Assembly (NCBI GenBank): GCA_934045905.1
Contig: OW203764.1
Span: forward strand, 22,315,109-22,379,108
DNA from: Leuctra nigra
Lineage: Eukaryota; Arthropoda; Insecta; Plecoptera; Leuctridae
Direction of reading: 5' to 3'
DNA length: 64,000 nucleotides
Under the pieces are notes generated by a model. The model ran no database searches and was not told the DNA's origin. It saw only the letters and a program-made list of their open reading frames with translations. Position 1 is the first letter of the stretch. The number at the start of each line of letters is the position of its first letter. This document shows, one piece after another, positions 22,475 to 36,000 of this stretch. The position numbers and the translations under genes were made by a program.

Positions 22475-23212
22475 GCCCCTGATAAGAGATGGGCAAATAT
22501 TGTGAGCTGGAGGGGTGGGATTTATCTCTTCTCTTTCACCTCACTGGAATGTTTGCGAAATTCGCCGAATTATGAGGCTTTGTGATAGAGAGAGAGAGAG
22601 ATTATATGGGTTTAGATTAGACGGAACCTATATTTTGACATGTCTGATATTGTAAAGTGTGGGAACAAGCAAGGCTATGTGATAAGATTATGAACCACTT
22701 TAATATCGAATCAGATTCCCTGAGTGAGTTTTCAAACTATCAATAACAAAGAGAAGTTTCGTCAAATTTAATTCCAGTAAATTGAAATAATACCGAACTA
22801 ATACAATAGGTAACATAATTAAACCATATCTGATAATGAGAACCAAACACAAATTTGAATTCATGAAAATCTAATTCAATTATTGGTCATTTTGGCAGGA
22901 AGAATGATGGCGTCATATTATTATGTTCCCAGGAATTATGATGGCATGTTGATAACATCGTTACCAAGGTAGGTGAATGAATAGTAAATTGTCAGTTCTT
23001 TATTTTTTTAAATTCAATGAGATCTAAGAACTAGGTATACCAATTGGAAAAGTAGTTAGTAATAGGTACTTATAGTTATTGTTTATTTTTTAGACATGTA
23101 ACTACAGAGGAAGCAATGAATCATAATACCTACAATCACACTATTTATTACGCCAGTATATAATCTTAATGAGTGTTAGAGGTTTTGCCAGTAGATTATT
23201 CATCCAATGAAA

Positions 23213-23790
23213 AACTATGAAAACGCTCTGTGTAACGCCTTGATAAGCGAGCCTTCGTATTGCATGCGATTTGATATGCGTTTGCAAGTCTTTGCTCTAC
23301 AGGCCTTGAAACTGAAGCATCAAGATAGCAGTGATAAATACATTTACATATTATGTTTCAATATTATAGAATAAAATGTTCAGTGACTTTTGAAAATAAC
23401 GACAGATTACTGATTAATCTGAAAATTGGCAAAAATACTGGTCCTAATACTTATCCATGCAGAGTTTGAAATTGATCGGTCAAACGGGTTTAGTTTAAAT
23501 TTAAAAATCAGGGGATAATTGTATTTTAATTTTAATCACCAATCAACGGATTTTCATGAAATGTATAACTCAAAAAGACGGCCTCAACTACTGTGAAAAA
23601 TTTCGATTTGATACGTCGAACGGTGTGAGCTACAGCCCATTTACAGTTATCAACCAATCACAGGATCCTGATCAAAAACGATCCCAGAGACCACTTAGAT
23701 TACGTTAGTACCTATGTGTGCAAAATTTCAGATCGATTGGTTGAACGGTTTGACCTGGGTAGTGCAGGCAAAATAGCAAACAATACACAA
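23213..23790 (-). repeat. GAGCGAGCG-family repeat, 3'-part copy on the minus strand
   Basis: In reverse complement it carries the family right end (ggcgttacacagagcgtttt) and internal phrases (gcaggtcaaaccg, acgatcccagagaccac). The GAGCGAGCG head is missing. Confidence 0.65.
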
Positions 23791-24007
23791 ACAAAAAAAC
23801 GAAAATACTTATGACCAGTAATAATACAAAAAATCGTTTACTTTGAATTGAAACAAATTTAACATAATCTAACACTTAAACACCGCCTACATGGTATGCA
23901 GACTGCAATTTTTTTTTAAATTCTTACGATTGGATAAAATTTAAAAAAGCGTCTGATTGATTGAAACTCCAAAATGGTCTGATGGAATGGATGGAATTAA
24001 AATCTCA

Positions 24008-24031
24008 TACCCCTCCCCCCCCCCCCCCCCC
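24008..24031 (+). repeat. Poly-C tract
   Basis: An almost pure C run after catacccctc. It is low complexity and no gene is nearby. Confidence 0.8.
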
Positions 24032-24745
24032 AATTCAATTCAATTTACATTTTTTTTATTTATTTATATTATTAACATACAAATATTATGCATACAATGT
24101 TGTATAGGTACAACAGTTACACATTTTACTAACATAAATAAACACCCACATAGGCCTAAGCCGATGTGTGGGAGACATCTTATACATTCATCAATGATTT
24201 TTACAAAATAATTGTAATATATGATAAAATGTTGGTCTCAATTTCCATACAAAATAATTCATCATAACTTGTCTTTTTCACTTTTCAAATCTCACCGCCT
24301 TTCCTTGAGAGGCGGTTTCTACAGAAGGCGGTTCGGCGCGAAATATCTTTTTGAAATAAATGGAAGGAAACAAAATTTCATTCCGTTGTGTCAAGTTGGT
24401 GTCAAGCTGCTGCAACTCGGCAACAGGCAGGCAGAGGCAGGCAATATCAGGCTGCCTATGTATCACATGTGAGTATACCATAAGAAATAAATAGGTATGA
24501 AGATGTATTTAAATTCATTTCACATGTGAATATCTTTTTAATTTAAAACTTAAAGTGTCCTAACCTCCAAACCAATGTTGATGGTCGTGATTAATCTTGC
24601 ACACTGGAGCAAACAGGATTGAAAATTTCATCTAGGGTGATGTACCTATTACAATGATGGATTGTTATACCTACCATTATAAACAACCACTTGCCTTTTG
24701 AGATTTCATTCGTTTGAGAGGCTTTAATTTGTCTCAAAGTCCGAG

Positions 24746-24862
24746 CACACTGTCAAGTAACTCTCCGCTTTTTGATCATGAGCGAATAACAGAGGCAAAT
24801 AAGGTAACGTGACAGCTGTCAGCCAATGAGAGAGCTGCTCTGGAGAGTTACTTGACAGTGTG
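24746..24862. mobile_element. 117-bp MITE
   Basis: Perfect terminal inverted repeats of about 21 bp: CACACTGTCAAGTAACTCTC at the left and its complement GAGAGTTACTTGACAGTGTG at the right. The interior of about 75 bp includes cagctgtcagccaatgagag. Too short to encode a protein. It lies about 0.8 kb upstream of the delta-tubulin gene. Confidence 0.85.
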
Positions 24863-25573
24863 TAGGTAGGTACCGTGTATTTAAGGTTTGAGTCTCAATT
24901 ACAATTAGGTATATTTCACTAATTCGATTCCATTTTTTGTTTATTTTGAAGTTGAATACGTTTATTTATGAATTTTCATTTCTTCAAAACATGCACATTG
25001 ACTTGTTATGTCGACATGTGTCGCGACTCTTCACGTAATCATGGAGTTTCCATGGTTTAATGTATCCCCAGGTCCCTTATTTTCGAGATCGTTTGAGTGC
25101 TCGTATAATCGAACATGACGTCAAAGTGACGTCCGTCACTTTCACGAAATAGCATTCAATCAACCATTACAGGTTATTATTTTGTTCTGTCTGACACCAA
25201 GTTGCAATTGCCAAATTTCACTCGATTAGGTACGATACCCTTTGCCCCACTCCATTTTATCTTTATGTAATGTAGAAATGTGATAGTTGAACATCATAAT
25301 ACATTTTTTCAGCATTTTATCGACATACTTCTATACTTCTGCTTCTTCTGTAGGTATTATTTCCAACTGAAAGATTAATTTTTACCTTTTCTTTCCACAG
25401 TAATGGCTTATAATTTGCTCGACTTCTTGATTCCATTACCGGAGCCTGCTTCTTCAGCTGTTCGAAGATTCAAAGTTCAAAGTCATGGAAAGAGTCAACA
25501 TCATCTCCTGCTGTTCGTACACTAACACGAGACATTCCATTTCCAAATTACCTATAGTAAACAGGTAAATGAT

Positions 25574-25602
25574 AAAGCTATTACCTATAAGGTAATAGCT
25601 TT
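25574..25602 (+). promoter_or_regulatory. Strong hairpin upstream of the delta-tubulin start
   Basis: aaagctattacct (25574-25586) pairs perfectly with aggtaatagcttt (25590-25602) around a 3-nt loop. The 13-bp stem ends 84 nt before the ATG at 25687, so it is probably in the 5' leader. A role in translation or RNA processing is possible but only inferred. Confidence 0.6.
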
Positions 25603-25686
25603 AAGGTATAAGGTCAATCAATAAGGTAAATCATTAGTTCAGCTGCTGTTAATACTATAGACACGTCATTACATAAACCATACATA

Positions 25687-27009
25687 ATGTCAATTATTAC
25701 AATTCAATTTGGTCAATGTGGCAATCAGCTAGGCCGAAATTTATTTTCAAGCTTATCAGAAGACATGCATACAAATTGGAAAGCTGATTATTTTGCTGCG
25801 AGCTTGGATGTGTGGTTTGACACTGTAAGATCTGAACAAGATGTAAAATACGCTCGAGCCGTATTGGTGGATACCGAACATAAAGTTGTGGATTCAATCT
25901 ACAAAAGACATTGTGGTGCAGAACACTGTTGGCAGTATAAGAAGAAGAACATTGCAATTTCTAGTGGCGGAGGAGCAGGCAATAACTGGGCGCTTGGATA
26001 CTGCAGAAAAGGGAAACAATTAGAAGACTCAATACTCGATATTATTAGACTAGAAGCCGAGGAATGTGACCGAGTTTCAACGTTTCTGAATCTGATGAGT
26101 ACCGCTGGAGGGACAGGATCTGGAGTAGGCAGCTTCGTCTCGGAACGATTGAATGATGAGTTCTCATCGAAACTGATGATGAATGCAGTTGTTTTACCCT
26201 ACGAGTCTGGAGAAGTGGTTACACAGAATTACAATTCTTTGCTCACACTCGCAAAACTCTATGATGTATCAGATTTACTACTCCTATTTGGAAATGATAA
26301 CCTACATAAAATGTGTGTTTCACTGTTTGACTCGAAAGCCATTACATTTGATCTCTTGAATAATTTGATATCGATGAAAATCGGAGGTGTTTTTCAGCCA
26401 ATTGCTGATTCTTCAAGTCATGTTACTGACATTGCTGCCCATTTGACTCCACACCCTGCGTATAAACTAGTCACTGTGAAATCAGCACCTCATGTTCGCT
26501 TGAGCAGCGAAGGAGAATATAAGTGCAAATGGGACAGTCTTTTAAAACACACCAAGGAAATTTTGCGGGTGAATGCTTCTGACGATGGCCCTGACTGGGA
26601 ACTGAAACTGCCCACTGCGTTGCTAAAGAAGTATTCAATTCGGCAATATGCGTTTTGCGCTGCGAATGCTGTTATCACGAGAGGACCCGGCTGCGTAGAC
26701 TTCGAAGCACACACGACCGAGTTCAGTGATCCAAGTATCTACCCAGGTTGGATTCCATCAGATTCCAGGTTATATCATGGCCATAACAGCAAGAAATTTA
26801 TGGGCATGGATAAGTTTGTTACATTGGCAACGAACAATAATTTAGTTCATGACCCAGTTAATGTAATTACGATGAAGGCTTGGGATGCGTTTAAACATGG
26901 GGCATATCTTCACCATTATAGCAAGTATGGTCTTGAACTTGATGATTTTAACCACTCATTTGCTACGATGGAGACTGTTATCAAATCATACAAGGATCTG
27001 CATAAATAA
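25687..27009 (+). CDS. TUBD1: Delta-tubulin, intronless
   Basis: Seen: one uninterrupted frame of 440 residues. Tubulin landmarks are GQCGNQ at 9-14, the GNNWA block at 98-102 and the GTP-binding AGGTGSG at 140-146. The N-terminus MSIITIQFGQCGNQ, the WPYG-like region (VVLPYESGEVVTQNYNS), FDLLNNLISMKIGGVFQP, PHPAYKL and the C-terminal YSKYGLELDDF fit delta-tubulin better than alpha, beta or gamma; there is no acidic tail like that of alpha/beta. Human delta-tubulin is slightly longer. Known: delta-tubulin supports triplet microtubules of centrioles and basal bodies and is absent from Drosophila and C. elegans. AATAAA at 27078-27083 lies about 70 nt after the stop. Neighbours are on the opposite strand. 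The lack of introns in an intron-rich region is compatible with a retrocopy that stayed intact, or with an ancestral single-exon gene. Confidence 0.93.
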   Translation: MSIITIQFGQCGNQLGRNLFSSLSEDMHTNWKADYFAASLDVWFDTVRSEQDVKYARAVLVDTEHKVVDSIYKRHCGAEHCWQYKKKNIAISSGGGAGNNWALGYCRKGKQLEDSILDIIRLEAEECDRVSTFLNLMSTAGGTGSGVGSFVSERLNDEFSSKLMMNAVVLPYESGEVVTQNYNSLLTLAKLYDVSDLLLLFGNDNLHKMCVSLFDSKAITFDLLNNLISMKIGGVFQPIADSSSHVTDIAAHLTPHPAYKLVTVKSAPHVRLSSEGEYKCKWDSLLKHTKEILRVNASDDGPDWELKLPTALLKKYSIRQYAFCAANAVITRGPGCVDFEAHTTEFSDPSIYPGWIPSDSRLYHGHNSKKFMGMDKFVTLATNNNLVHDPVNVITMKAWDAFKHGAYLHHYSKYGLELDDFNHSFATMETVIKSYKDLHK

Positions 27010-27077
27010 CATAACATGTAACTTAATTAATTTCAAGTATTAAAATAATTGATTCATTTCATGATAAAGGTGTTTAA

Positions 27078-27083
27078 AATAAA
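27078..27083 (+). terminator. Polyadenylation signal AATAAA of delta-tubulin
   Basis: The canonical hexamer lies 68 nt after the stop codon on the coding strand. Confidence 0.7.
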
Positions 27084-30057
27084 CTAATATTCATCTCCTT
27101 TTACAAATGAGACTGCATCTTTCTGCAACACCTTGGAAGCGATCTGGAGGTCTCTACCCGACCTTTGAGCAGATTCTTACATCTAGTGCCGACCTAAGTT
27201 TACTTAAAACACGAAACAAGATAAATACACTTTTTGTGGGGTAGCATTCATGTTGCAATGTTTTAAAATAGGTATGAAGTTTATTGTTTAGTATCTCTAG
27301 CAAAGTTACTTAATTTATTTGCAATAGTTAAGGTAACTAGATATTATTTCCAAAGTTAAGTACCTAGGTACTATAACTAACTGAATATTACTTTCTTATT
27401 ATAAAGAATGTCTCCAAAATATTATTGCAATAAAACTATGATTATAAAGAAAATTAAGCACAGTAAATATGTTTTTATCTTTCAGAGCTCTTTAATTTTC
27501 CAATCAGGTTTAGTTCACAGGACTAATACAAAATGATGACAACATCATTGCGATGGTGGTCCATTGCCATATTAAACTTTTAATGTAAAACACAGAATAA
27601 ATATTCAATTTGCAATATTTTGGGATAACTTTGCGAACTTGGTTTAGTTTTGAGGAAATTTCTCATCGGCTCCGTATACTTACAAAAACTTAAATATGGT
27701 AGACGTTGCCAATATTAAATTCTCATAAAAATAAACGATGTTCACAAGAATAATCCTCAATAAAATTTATATATCACTATAAGGAAAACATACATTTATA
27801 AAATAATTCATCTCTCTCACCAATAATATTTATGACACCACATTACATGACTACAAAGTTAAAGTCGCAGAAATAATCTAATCCATTTTATGTGCTGAAA
27901 GGTCAGTGTTCTAACTTTGAATCAGGATACTGCAATTAGGGTTCGGATTGAGTTTATACATACAGATTGTATAAATTTAAGATAGGACCTAGACGATGGC
28001 ATTATGCTATACACAATTAGATATTTTACTTTAAAACGATATTTTAAATTCAATAACAGTCCAGTCTAATACATAATTAGTTTATACCGATGTAAAGTAC
28101 AAACTAGTATTTATTAATGGATAAGATCTCACAGAAATTTCTTTGGTAGTCACTACAAACTGCTGAGATAAATATAAATGTACAATCCCATTTCACGGAC
28201 CAGCTGTGATAATGGAGCGTTCAAATTTAAGTAACATACCCAACGAAAACGTGACCCTGTGTTACCATTACCAATAATAATTATCTTCTAAATATTTTAC
28301 ACAAGTATACAATAAAAATTCGGAAACTCTTTATTCATGTTCTGAAATGTTTCTTTTAATAATGTATCCACGAAAGTATTTTGTTATTTATTATAGGTTT
28401 GCAGTTTTATTTGACCTGTATTTGAGAATATTATATTATGATATTGACTTCAAAGTAAATTTGATACAATGGCAGGAGCATTAAAAGTAGCTAGGTATAG
28501 TGTCTATGAGACAAACCATTCAGATTATTAAATTATCCATCAACTTGTATTTTGCAAAGTAGATTGACCCTATTGTCATTGACTTTTGTGCAACATTATC
28601 TACATTAATAGATTGTCTCTTGGCAAATCATGAAATTGTTTGACAGATCCTGACTGATGTCACTGTCAAGTGTCAACTCATCAAACTATTTTAGTAATTA
28701 GGTAATAACTACGTAGGTACACAGTTGTCAAGAAAGACGTTTAACGATATTATCTATTTTCATGCTTCGAAGTGATGCCCACTCTGAGCATAGGTACTAG
28801 AATGTATACACAAGACATACAAGAAAAATCACAGTAGTTTCAAAATAACCGGATACCTATATATAATTAAGGGACTGGTCTATTTTGTAAGTGAGAACGC
28901 CCATATTGGTCTCAAAACAGTGTCAAAGGGGTTTGAATATATACAAGGAACAATTAATTCTAAATGGAATGACGAAACATATTTATGATGTAAGTAGATT
29001 ATGAAAAATAGAGATAGTTTTGGATTTTTCATGAGCGATTGTCGAGGATTATATTACAAGGCTTTTCGTGCACATTGTACGATAATTATTATTCTATAAA
29101 GAGGCTTGAAATTGAATTGAATGTTGTAGCACAATACATGATAGATTTAGAATTGATTAGAAATGCTAGTTTTAGTAGGTACCTAGGTACAGTTTAGTTC
29201 AGTGTTTTACATTGATAAGAGTTATTTTTTAAGACAGGAGTAACATTTTTATAGATATTAGAGATTTCAGTAAAATATAAAAACGTAATTAATTCTTCAA
29301 ATCTCCGCTCGTTTTGATTTCTGTCGCTGCAAGTAGAGAAGCAATTCCCGGTGACAGTGATAATTATATTCTAAGCTCTTAACAGCGAACAAACACAGAT
29401 TATTGAGAACAACATAATTTATACCGAGATTGTCATTTTATCATATTTTCATTACAAGATCAATTCCTTCGGATATTTACCTATTCGACTCTCGTGACTT
29501 GCAGACTGTTAAATTGATTGGAAATGTAATTGAATTGAATGTAGTGATTTCAGTCTTTAGCAGAGATTATTGCACATGGGATTTCTCAATCTATATTATC
29601 TTCCTAGCGTATTTCCCATCGCATTTTACTTCAACTGTTTCACAAACCTTAAAAGATAATTTTCTGTCTTGTACAATATTTCGCTCAAGAGTCGCTTTCT
29701 TGTTTAAAATATCCGAACCTCGTTCGGAAAGGTTATATATTCTAAAAATTGAAGCAATATATCAAAATTGGTCTTCTTCAGCTCATTCTTCCCACTTACT
29801 TTAGGTAGTTAATTACATTATTAAAGAGATTTGAAAACATCAAATGCAACAATAATTTACAATTCATTATCAGTTTATCATTTATCAATGATTCTTCACC
29901 AGACTCGCTTAGTTGTGTGTTCGGGTAAAAAACATGAAGGTATCACAATTTTTTAATCCACTCACTGAACAAAGTCATCTTCGTAATCCATCGATATTTG
30001 TAGTATTTCGATGCGAAATATTGTGAGTCCACATATAATGATGTGTTTTCATTGTAC
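27084..30057. other. Intergenic / SCYL2 3' UTR region
   Basis: AT-rich sequence between two genes whose 3' ends face each other. The SCYL2 3' UTR must run leftward from 30058. Open frames such as 29430-29804 have no family resemblance. No repeats of note. Confidence 0.5.
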
Positions 30058-30084
30058 TTAGGTTCTTCCTGAGAAGAGTTGATA
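30058..30084 (-). CDS. SCYL2: SCYL2 short terminal coding exon
   Basis: A good acceptor (gtttttcag) is followed by eight codons, YQLFSGRT, and TAA, in the phase left by the exon at 31417-31557 (which ends LGSGM). The alternative is read-through of the donor at 31416, giving a different tail that stops near 31324. The short exon is preferred because the donor is a consensus GTAAGA. Confidence 0.55.
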   Translation of the reverse strand, partial: YQLFSGRT

Positions 30085-33000
30085 CTGAAAAACAAATCCA
30101 GTTTCTGTTAAAATTCAGCCAAAGATATAGTTTAATTAAAGCATTTTCATCAACTAAGTATTACAACACTTTCAAAAAATACAAGTAATAATTTCATGAA
30201 AAATGAGAGAGACATCAATAGACAACAGTTATACAATACGATACGCCACTACGATCAAGAAGATTGAGAAGACACAGGTCACGAGAAGACACGAGAGATT
30301 GAGAGAGAGACACGACACGACACGGGACAATATGGTACCTCAGCAATACATCAGACAGACATACGGCAACATACCAACAAATACTTAGTAGAGTGGTTCT
30401 GATTTTCCTGGAAATCAAATTACGGAAAGAAAGCGGAAAATGAACACATGTAGGTGATACTTTTAGACAGTCACACATATCAACGACTCTTGTAAATGCT
30501 CTTAACTTTTATGGCTTAGAAAAGTTTAGTGTGAGTAAACTCTAGATATTAATTTTAAGGTGCAGAAGAAGTAATATGATTATTCTATTTGAACTACTAT
30601 GCAAAGTTAGTAACCTATTACAGCATGTAATAAGAAATGTCAAAAATATTAAACCAAAACGTTTGAGCATAATAATTCAAATTTATATTGGGAGGCACTG
30701 GTCTTGCACATCCCAAACCCTTTGCCCCCAAAAAATATTAATTTGAACTAGTTACTTCAAACACCATGGTTAAATGCAGCATTGGTCAAGCTAAGTGACA
30801 AAGTCGAGCCTGGGCGTTAACTTTTTGATAAAAATTATGAATGTCGAGTTATTTTTTTAACGTGTTTAGTTAGCTTGGTCAGTGCATTACTATCATCATT
30901 TCCTATATCTGGTGCACTCAATGATCTATCTTAAACTAACAAGTAAGAGCTACATAGTTAGAAGAGGACAGCCAAACGTGTATACTTATTACTTATTAGC
31001 TACTGATACTTATAGACTACCGTAGAATACGAGAATTACAAAATACTCGGAACAACATAGAAAACAAGCATTGCTGATTAATATTGGAGAATATATTCAA
31101 ATGCGGTTATAATAAAGTACGTTCTGTTATTTTCTCTTACGTCTGAGTAAGCAATGCAAGCTTGGCGCCAAGTAAATATAAGAGAGCACTACACTCGTAC
31201 GGATGTGCCTAAACGTACTCCAGGAGTATTAAGCAACAACATAGCAGACAAGCACAAAAATAAGCTCTTTATAACAGTGAACAAAAAAATATTTAAATTG
31301 CATAATATATATATAGTATACATTCAGGAAGGACATTTCCTTACATTGCTACTAGGGAATGCCCTTCCGTTGGCCGAATGCTGGAAGGACGATGAGCCCA
31401 TTGTTAGTTGTCTTACCATGCCCGAGCCAAGTTGCTGTAACAACCCTGAGCCCGGTGAGCTGGAGAGACAGGCCGATGGGCGACGTGATCGAATACTCGT
31501 CATGCTTGAGCTCAACAAGAACGGTACACTGCTGCTGGTGTTGGGCATACTGCCGCCCTACAGGCAACACACAATCACACACGCGTTGTCCAACCTGACA
31601 CTTCCCAGCTCAATTCACAAACAACTCGGTGGTGACGGCAGTTTGGTCCCGGTGAGACGAGCAAGGGATGATCTTGACAAATAATACTGAACGAAATGTT
31701 TTATAACTGTATTTGAACATTATTATCCGTAAACCAATAAACCGAGAAGACATTTTATTGTTAAAAATGTCCAATCAACGTGTAAATGTGTTGCATGACA
31801 TTCATCGATTGCTTTTCTCAACGATAACCAGCTAACAGCTCTGCCTTACAGGAGCAATTGAAGGAAGAAAAGTTCCCCCTCGACTTTTATATGATCGTTC
31901 TAAGACATTGTAACTCTCTATAATAACTTATGTTCGAGATCTAGTACCTTTGATGGATTAAGTTAAAAGGTTTCTAAACTGATTTCATAAACATAGCAAT
32001 TCTATAAAAAGAAGCAATCCTTTCGCACAATAAATGACATAAAAAGCATATTCCTTTTGCTCCATAAATGACTATTGTTCTGCACATACAACCACTATAT
32101 TGAAACACAAGGCTGACACACTACAAATACAGCACGACACTAAATGAACAACTACGTACGAACAACAACATTCTATCCTACCGACGTATTTCATCCTCAT
32201 ATGATAGACTAAAGGCCAGTCTTAAAAACCTCAACAATTAAAAAAATATCATTAAAATATTGTATCAAATTAAAACTTGTTATTTTTATCAAGCTGATTG
32301 GCTTTAGCCAAGGTTATTTTAGAATTTGAGTTGCTATAGTTTTGGAAAAAGTTATAAGATCGGCCGAAAGACCAGTTTTCATCATCTCAGATTATATATT
32401 TAAACCAATAAAGTGTGATGGTGAAAAGAGGTCTCAACTCTAAATATATTAGTGCTACTAGGTATTTCTCAATCTTCTTCATCAATAGTGCCATTTGTTA
32501 GTGCCAAAGAAGCCATGCTCAATAATAATATTGTATTATTCATTCTAACTTCAATATCAAACAGGCATTGAATCCCACTTATTATTATAAATAATTAGTT
32601 CAGTTAGAAAGTAAAACGAAAATTGTGAATAGGTACCTATTCTCCTAAATAATACTAAAACTTTGTATTAAATCCAACAGTTTTCTACGTAATCGCATAA
32701 TTTAAGTACCTAATCATTAAAATGAAAGTAACGAAATAAAAAATTGTTTAAACTGAGAATGTAATTCCAAAACGTAACTAAATCAAACTAGCAAGTTTTC
32801 TGATATAAATTCATAAAAAAATATAAAAAAATTGACACATCAAAACAAGATTTTTTAAAAGTTTAATTTCTCTAGCAATGCGTCACATATGTTTGAATAT
32901 TAAACCATTAAATAAAAATCTACCACGTTAAAAACGTTTCACACTGACAGATTGACTTTGTCTTCATAACATAAAAAATACTCACGAGTATCATGCTCCG

Positions 33001-36000
33001 TGCAAGCTGTAGTCAGAGACAGACATCACAGTCAGTCAGTTTATCAGAAGCCACGCAATGACGGTGTGAAAAGCAACATGTTAATACAATGATGACAAAC
33101 ATGGTGATATGATGATTTATAACTCCGCGACGACGGATGATCCAGCAAACTAATCTGTGATAATGATTAGTACCAAAGCAGCTGCTATTTATTCTATTCT
33201 AGTACTAAGTTATCTACTTCTACTGCACTACTTTGATTGATGATAAATTATACAATTTCATTTTTTTCCCTCAATTTTGAGTAATGAAAGTGCAAAGAAA
33301 TGATGAATCTGAAATGAATAATTTCTGAAGTTCTGTATGAAATGTGAATTTTATTATGTAATGTTGCTAAGTCTAGGATCAGTTTATGTGTAAGATACAG
33401 TTTTTTCAATTAAAATTGAGAGCTATCAGATGAGAATATGCTAGGGGCGTCCACACAAGGGGGGGGGGATTGAAAACAATGTTAAATGAGGGACTATCCC
33501 CAGTATTTGGGGGTCTGGGGCTCTTGACCCCGCGAGGATTTGGTAAATTTTAGCCCATTTTGAGCATTTTTGCACATTTTGTACACACTGAACAAAATTC
33601 TTAATTTTTTTCTATAAGGTACATTTTCATGTCGTTTACGGAAATGAGTAATGTTTAAAATATTAGTATCAAAAAGTATAGTCCAACAAATCAGAGATGA
33701 AGCAAGTACTTTCAATACAAATCTTAGTAGGTTTGTAAACTTTCCGTTCTCGTGAGACTAGTGAATTATACAGTTCTGATTCTCTCAATTTGCTTGAATA
33801 AACTGTGAATGTGAGCAGCAGTGAATGATGAAGACGGCACAGATGTAGACACAAAGACGCAACAAGTACGTAGATGTTAGGCGGCGTGCAACTCCGATCA
33901 TTATCGTGTACGTGTACAGCACTAATTGGATGCACCAATTCTAAGTTATTGCATTGAAATAATAGAGTGACTTTCTACATTCTACCAGATTCTACTTGTT
34001 AACCTGGAGATTGCAACTGAAAGAGAAAGTACTGCAAAAATGCTCAAACTAATAAGAAAATCAATTATACTTATTCGCTAAATGAAACCTTAAGAGCAGT
34101 CTAGATACATTATATTATTTCTTTTCAGGCTAAACTATAGTTTTGTTTGCCTACCTCAACTTTCATTCAGCACTTTTTTCACCAAAATCGCAAAGAAGTT
34201 CAAACCCCTAGTTTGTGATTTTGATCTGTAAATGTAGGAAAGATAAAGCTTTACCATTCTGAGTCAACAAGTGAGTTTATATGTCATTACATTTCTAACT
34301 AGAAATGCAAGTTTCTAACTAGAAATTCAAAGAAAATGTGGTATGCTGCTTCCACTTTCAGCAATTTTTGCTGGTGAAATGTGTTCAAAACCAAAGGTAT
34401 TTTGAGCTTCTTTGACATTTTCTTGTAAAAAGTGTTGGAAAGTAGATGTTTGCGAACAAATCTTATATTTTGAAATATTTGTACCCCATAAGGTACTTCA
34501 CATCAATTGATGCAAACTTTATTTTCCAACACAGAACATTTTTCTGAATCTGGAAGCGTTGAATTAAAAAAGCGCGTATTAATGATAATACATATGAATA
34601 CGCTTATTAATAGGAATACAAATGATCAATAATCGTAATGAAAACAATTTGAACCACTTTCTCGTTTGAAATCCGCGTGAACGGTGTGATTGCACTTAGA
34701 CACGCCTCTAGTCAGAGAGATAGGTGATAGTTAGAGAGTAGGTACAGAGAGAGACAGAGAGACAGGAGCAACAAGCACCACCACACGGATCACTTACGTA
34801 TCCCGACGGCACAGAAAGAGTTGAGTCCTCTCTTGACACTGATCTGTAGTGGAGGCCCTGTGTGAACATGCGCAATTACATTCTTAGGTAGGTGTTCCAA
34901 ACACAATGACAGCACCACTTACCTTGCAGCCAATTCATTACTTATATATTACAGTTACTAATGGCTTTAAAACAATATGCGTTTTTTACTCCCAGGCGCG
35001 TAGGAATTTTGAGTGGGAGGGTCAAAATTATTGGGGATCGATGGATGTCAGGAAAAGGTAGTTCGCCGCTACAAGGGGTCTGGAGGATTCGCCCCCCCAG
35101 TTAGCCCCGCAGGGCCTTTTTTGAATTTTAAATACAAAAGAATCGAATTTGAAGCGATTTTATCATTCATTTAAAGAAATTTAAAATTCGTGATATGAAT
35201 TATTCTGTGAAAACTTAAAACAAATTGTTTTTATAGAATCCCCAATGGCCCCGCAAGACATGCTTTTAGTTTTTGATAAATAAAAAAATAAGTACTTCTA
35301 TTCAATTAGTTTTGCAAAATTTGAGAAAATTTTGAGAATTCAACCTCATAATGAAGCAAATTTGTGCATTTTTGCATCTCTTAACCAACATTTGTGTATA
35401 TCTGGGGGTGTTCAGGATCTCTGACAGGGGGGGTGGAAGAGGGGGTCAGGTTCCAGACAGGGGGGGGGGGGGGTCCGTTCCCCCTATTCCTACGCGCCCG
35501 TTTAATCCACGATTTGTTTTTAGTTGTTTTTAGAATTCTATACTTCAAATCCAGGTGTCTTATTTTTCATACGATTTGGTGCTAAGATGTGTCTTAAATG
35601 AAGACGATGCCTAAAGGTGTTCGAAAGTTGAAATTTAGATACGTGTTTGAAAGTTGAACTACGATCTACTCTGAAATTGAGACAAGTAATAACTTCTCAA
35701 AACTTTTTAATTATATCAAAACTGTTTAAAATGAATCGTAACGGAAACTAACTTCCATCAAGGAAGTGTCTCAATTGAGTGAATTTCTCGCGCACAACGC
35801 ATGATTGTTACCAGTATATTGGGATTGATTGTTTGTAATTATTTGGCTTTTCAAAAGTAAAAAACGCAGTGTTTTAAAAACGAATATTTACAGTTTTGGC
35901 ACAAGGGTGGTGATTGGACTGGGGTCTACATACAAAAAATTGCAAGCATGAGCTAAGCTATTGAGTTTCAAATGTAAAAAATTGGATAATTGGGTTGTAA

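Larger units (their letters stand above)
22475..25573. other. Intergenic space between the CAP promoter and delta-tubulin
   Basis: Apart from the repeats listed separately it is AT-rich without recognisable genes. Two divergent promoters must lie in or next to it: the minus-strand CAP promoter at 22.4 kb and the plus-strand delta-tubulin promoter. A good acceptor (ctttccacag at 25391-25400) could end a 5' UTR intron of the tubulin gene. Confidence 0.5.

Noticed and set aside
29430..29804. Plus-strand open frame of 124 codons
   Set aside because: AT-rich, no motif, inside the probable SCYL2 3' UTR region on the other strand.
31154..31684. Plus-strand open frame of 176 codons
   Set aside because: Antisense to the SCYL2 exon 31417-31557; no family resemblance.
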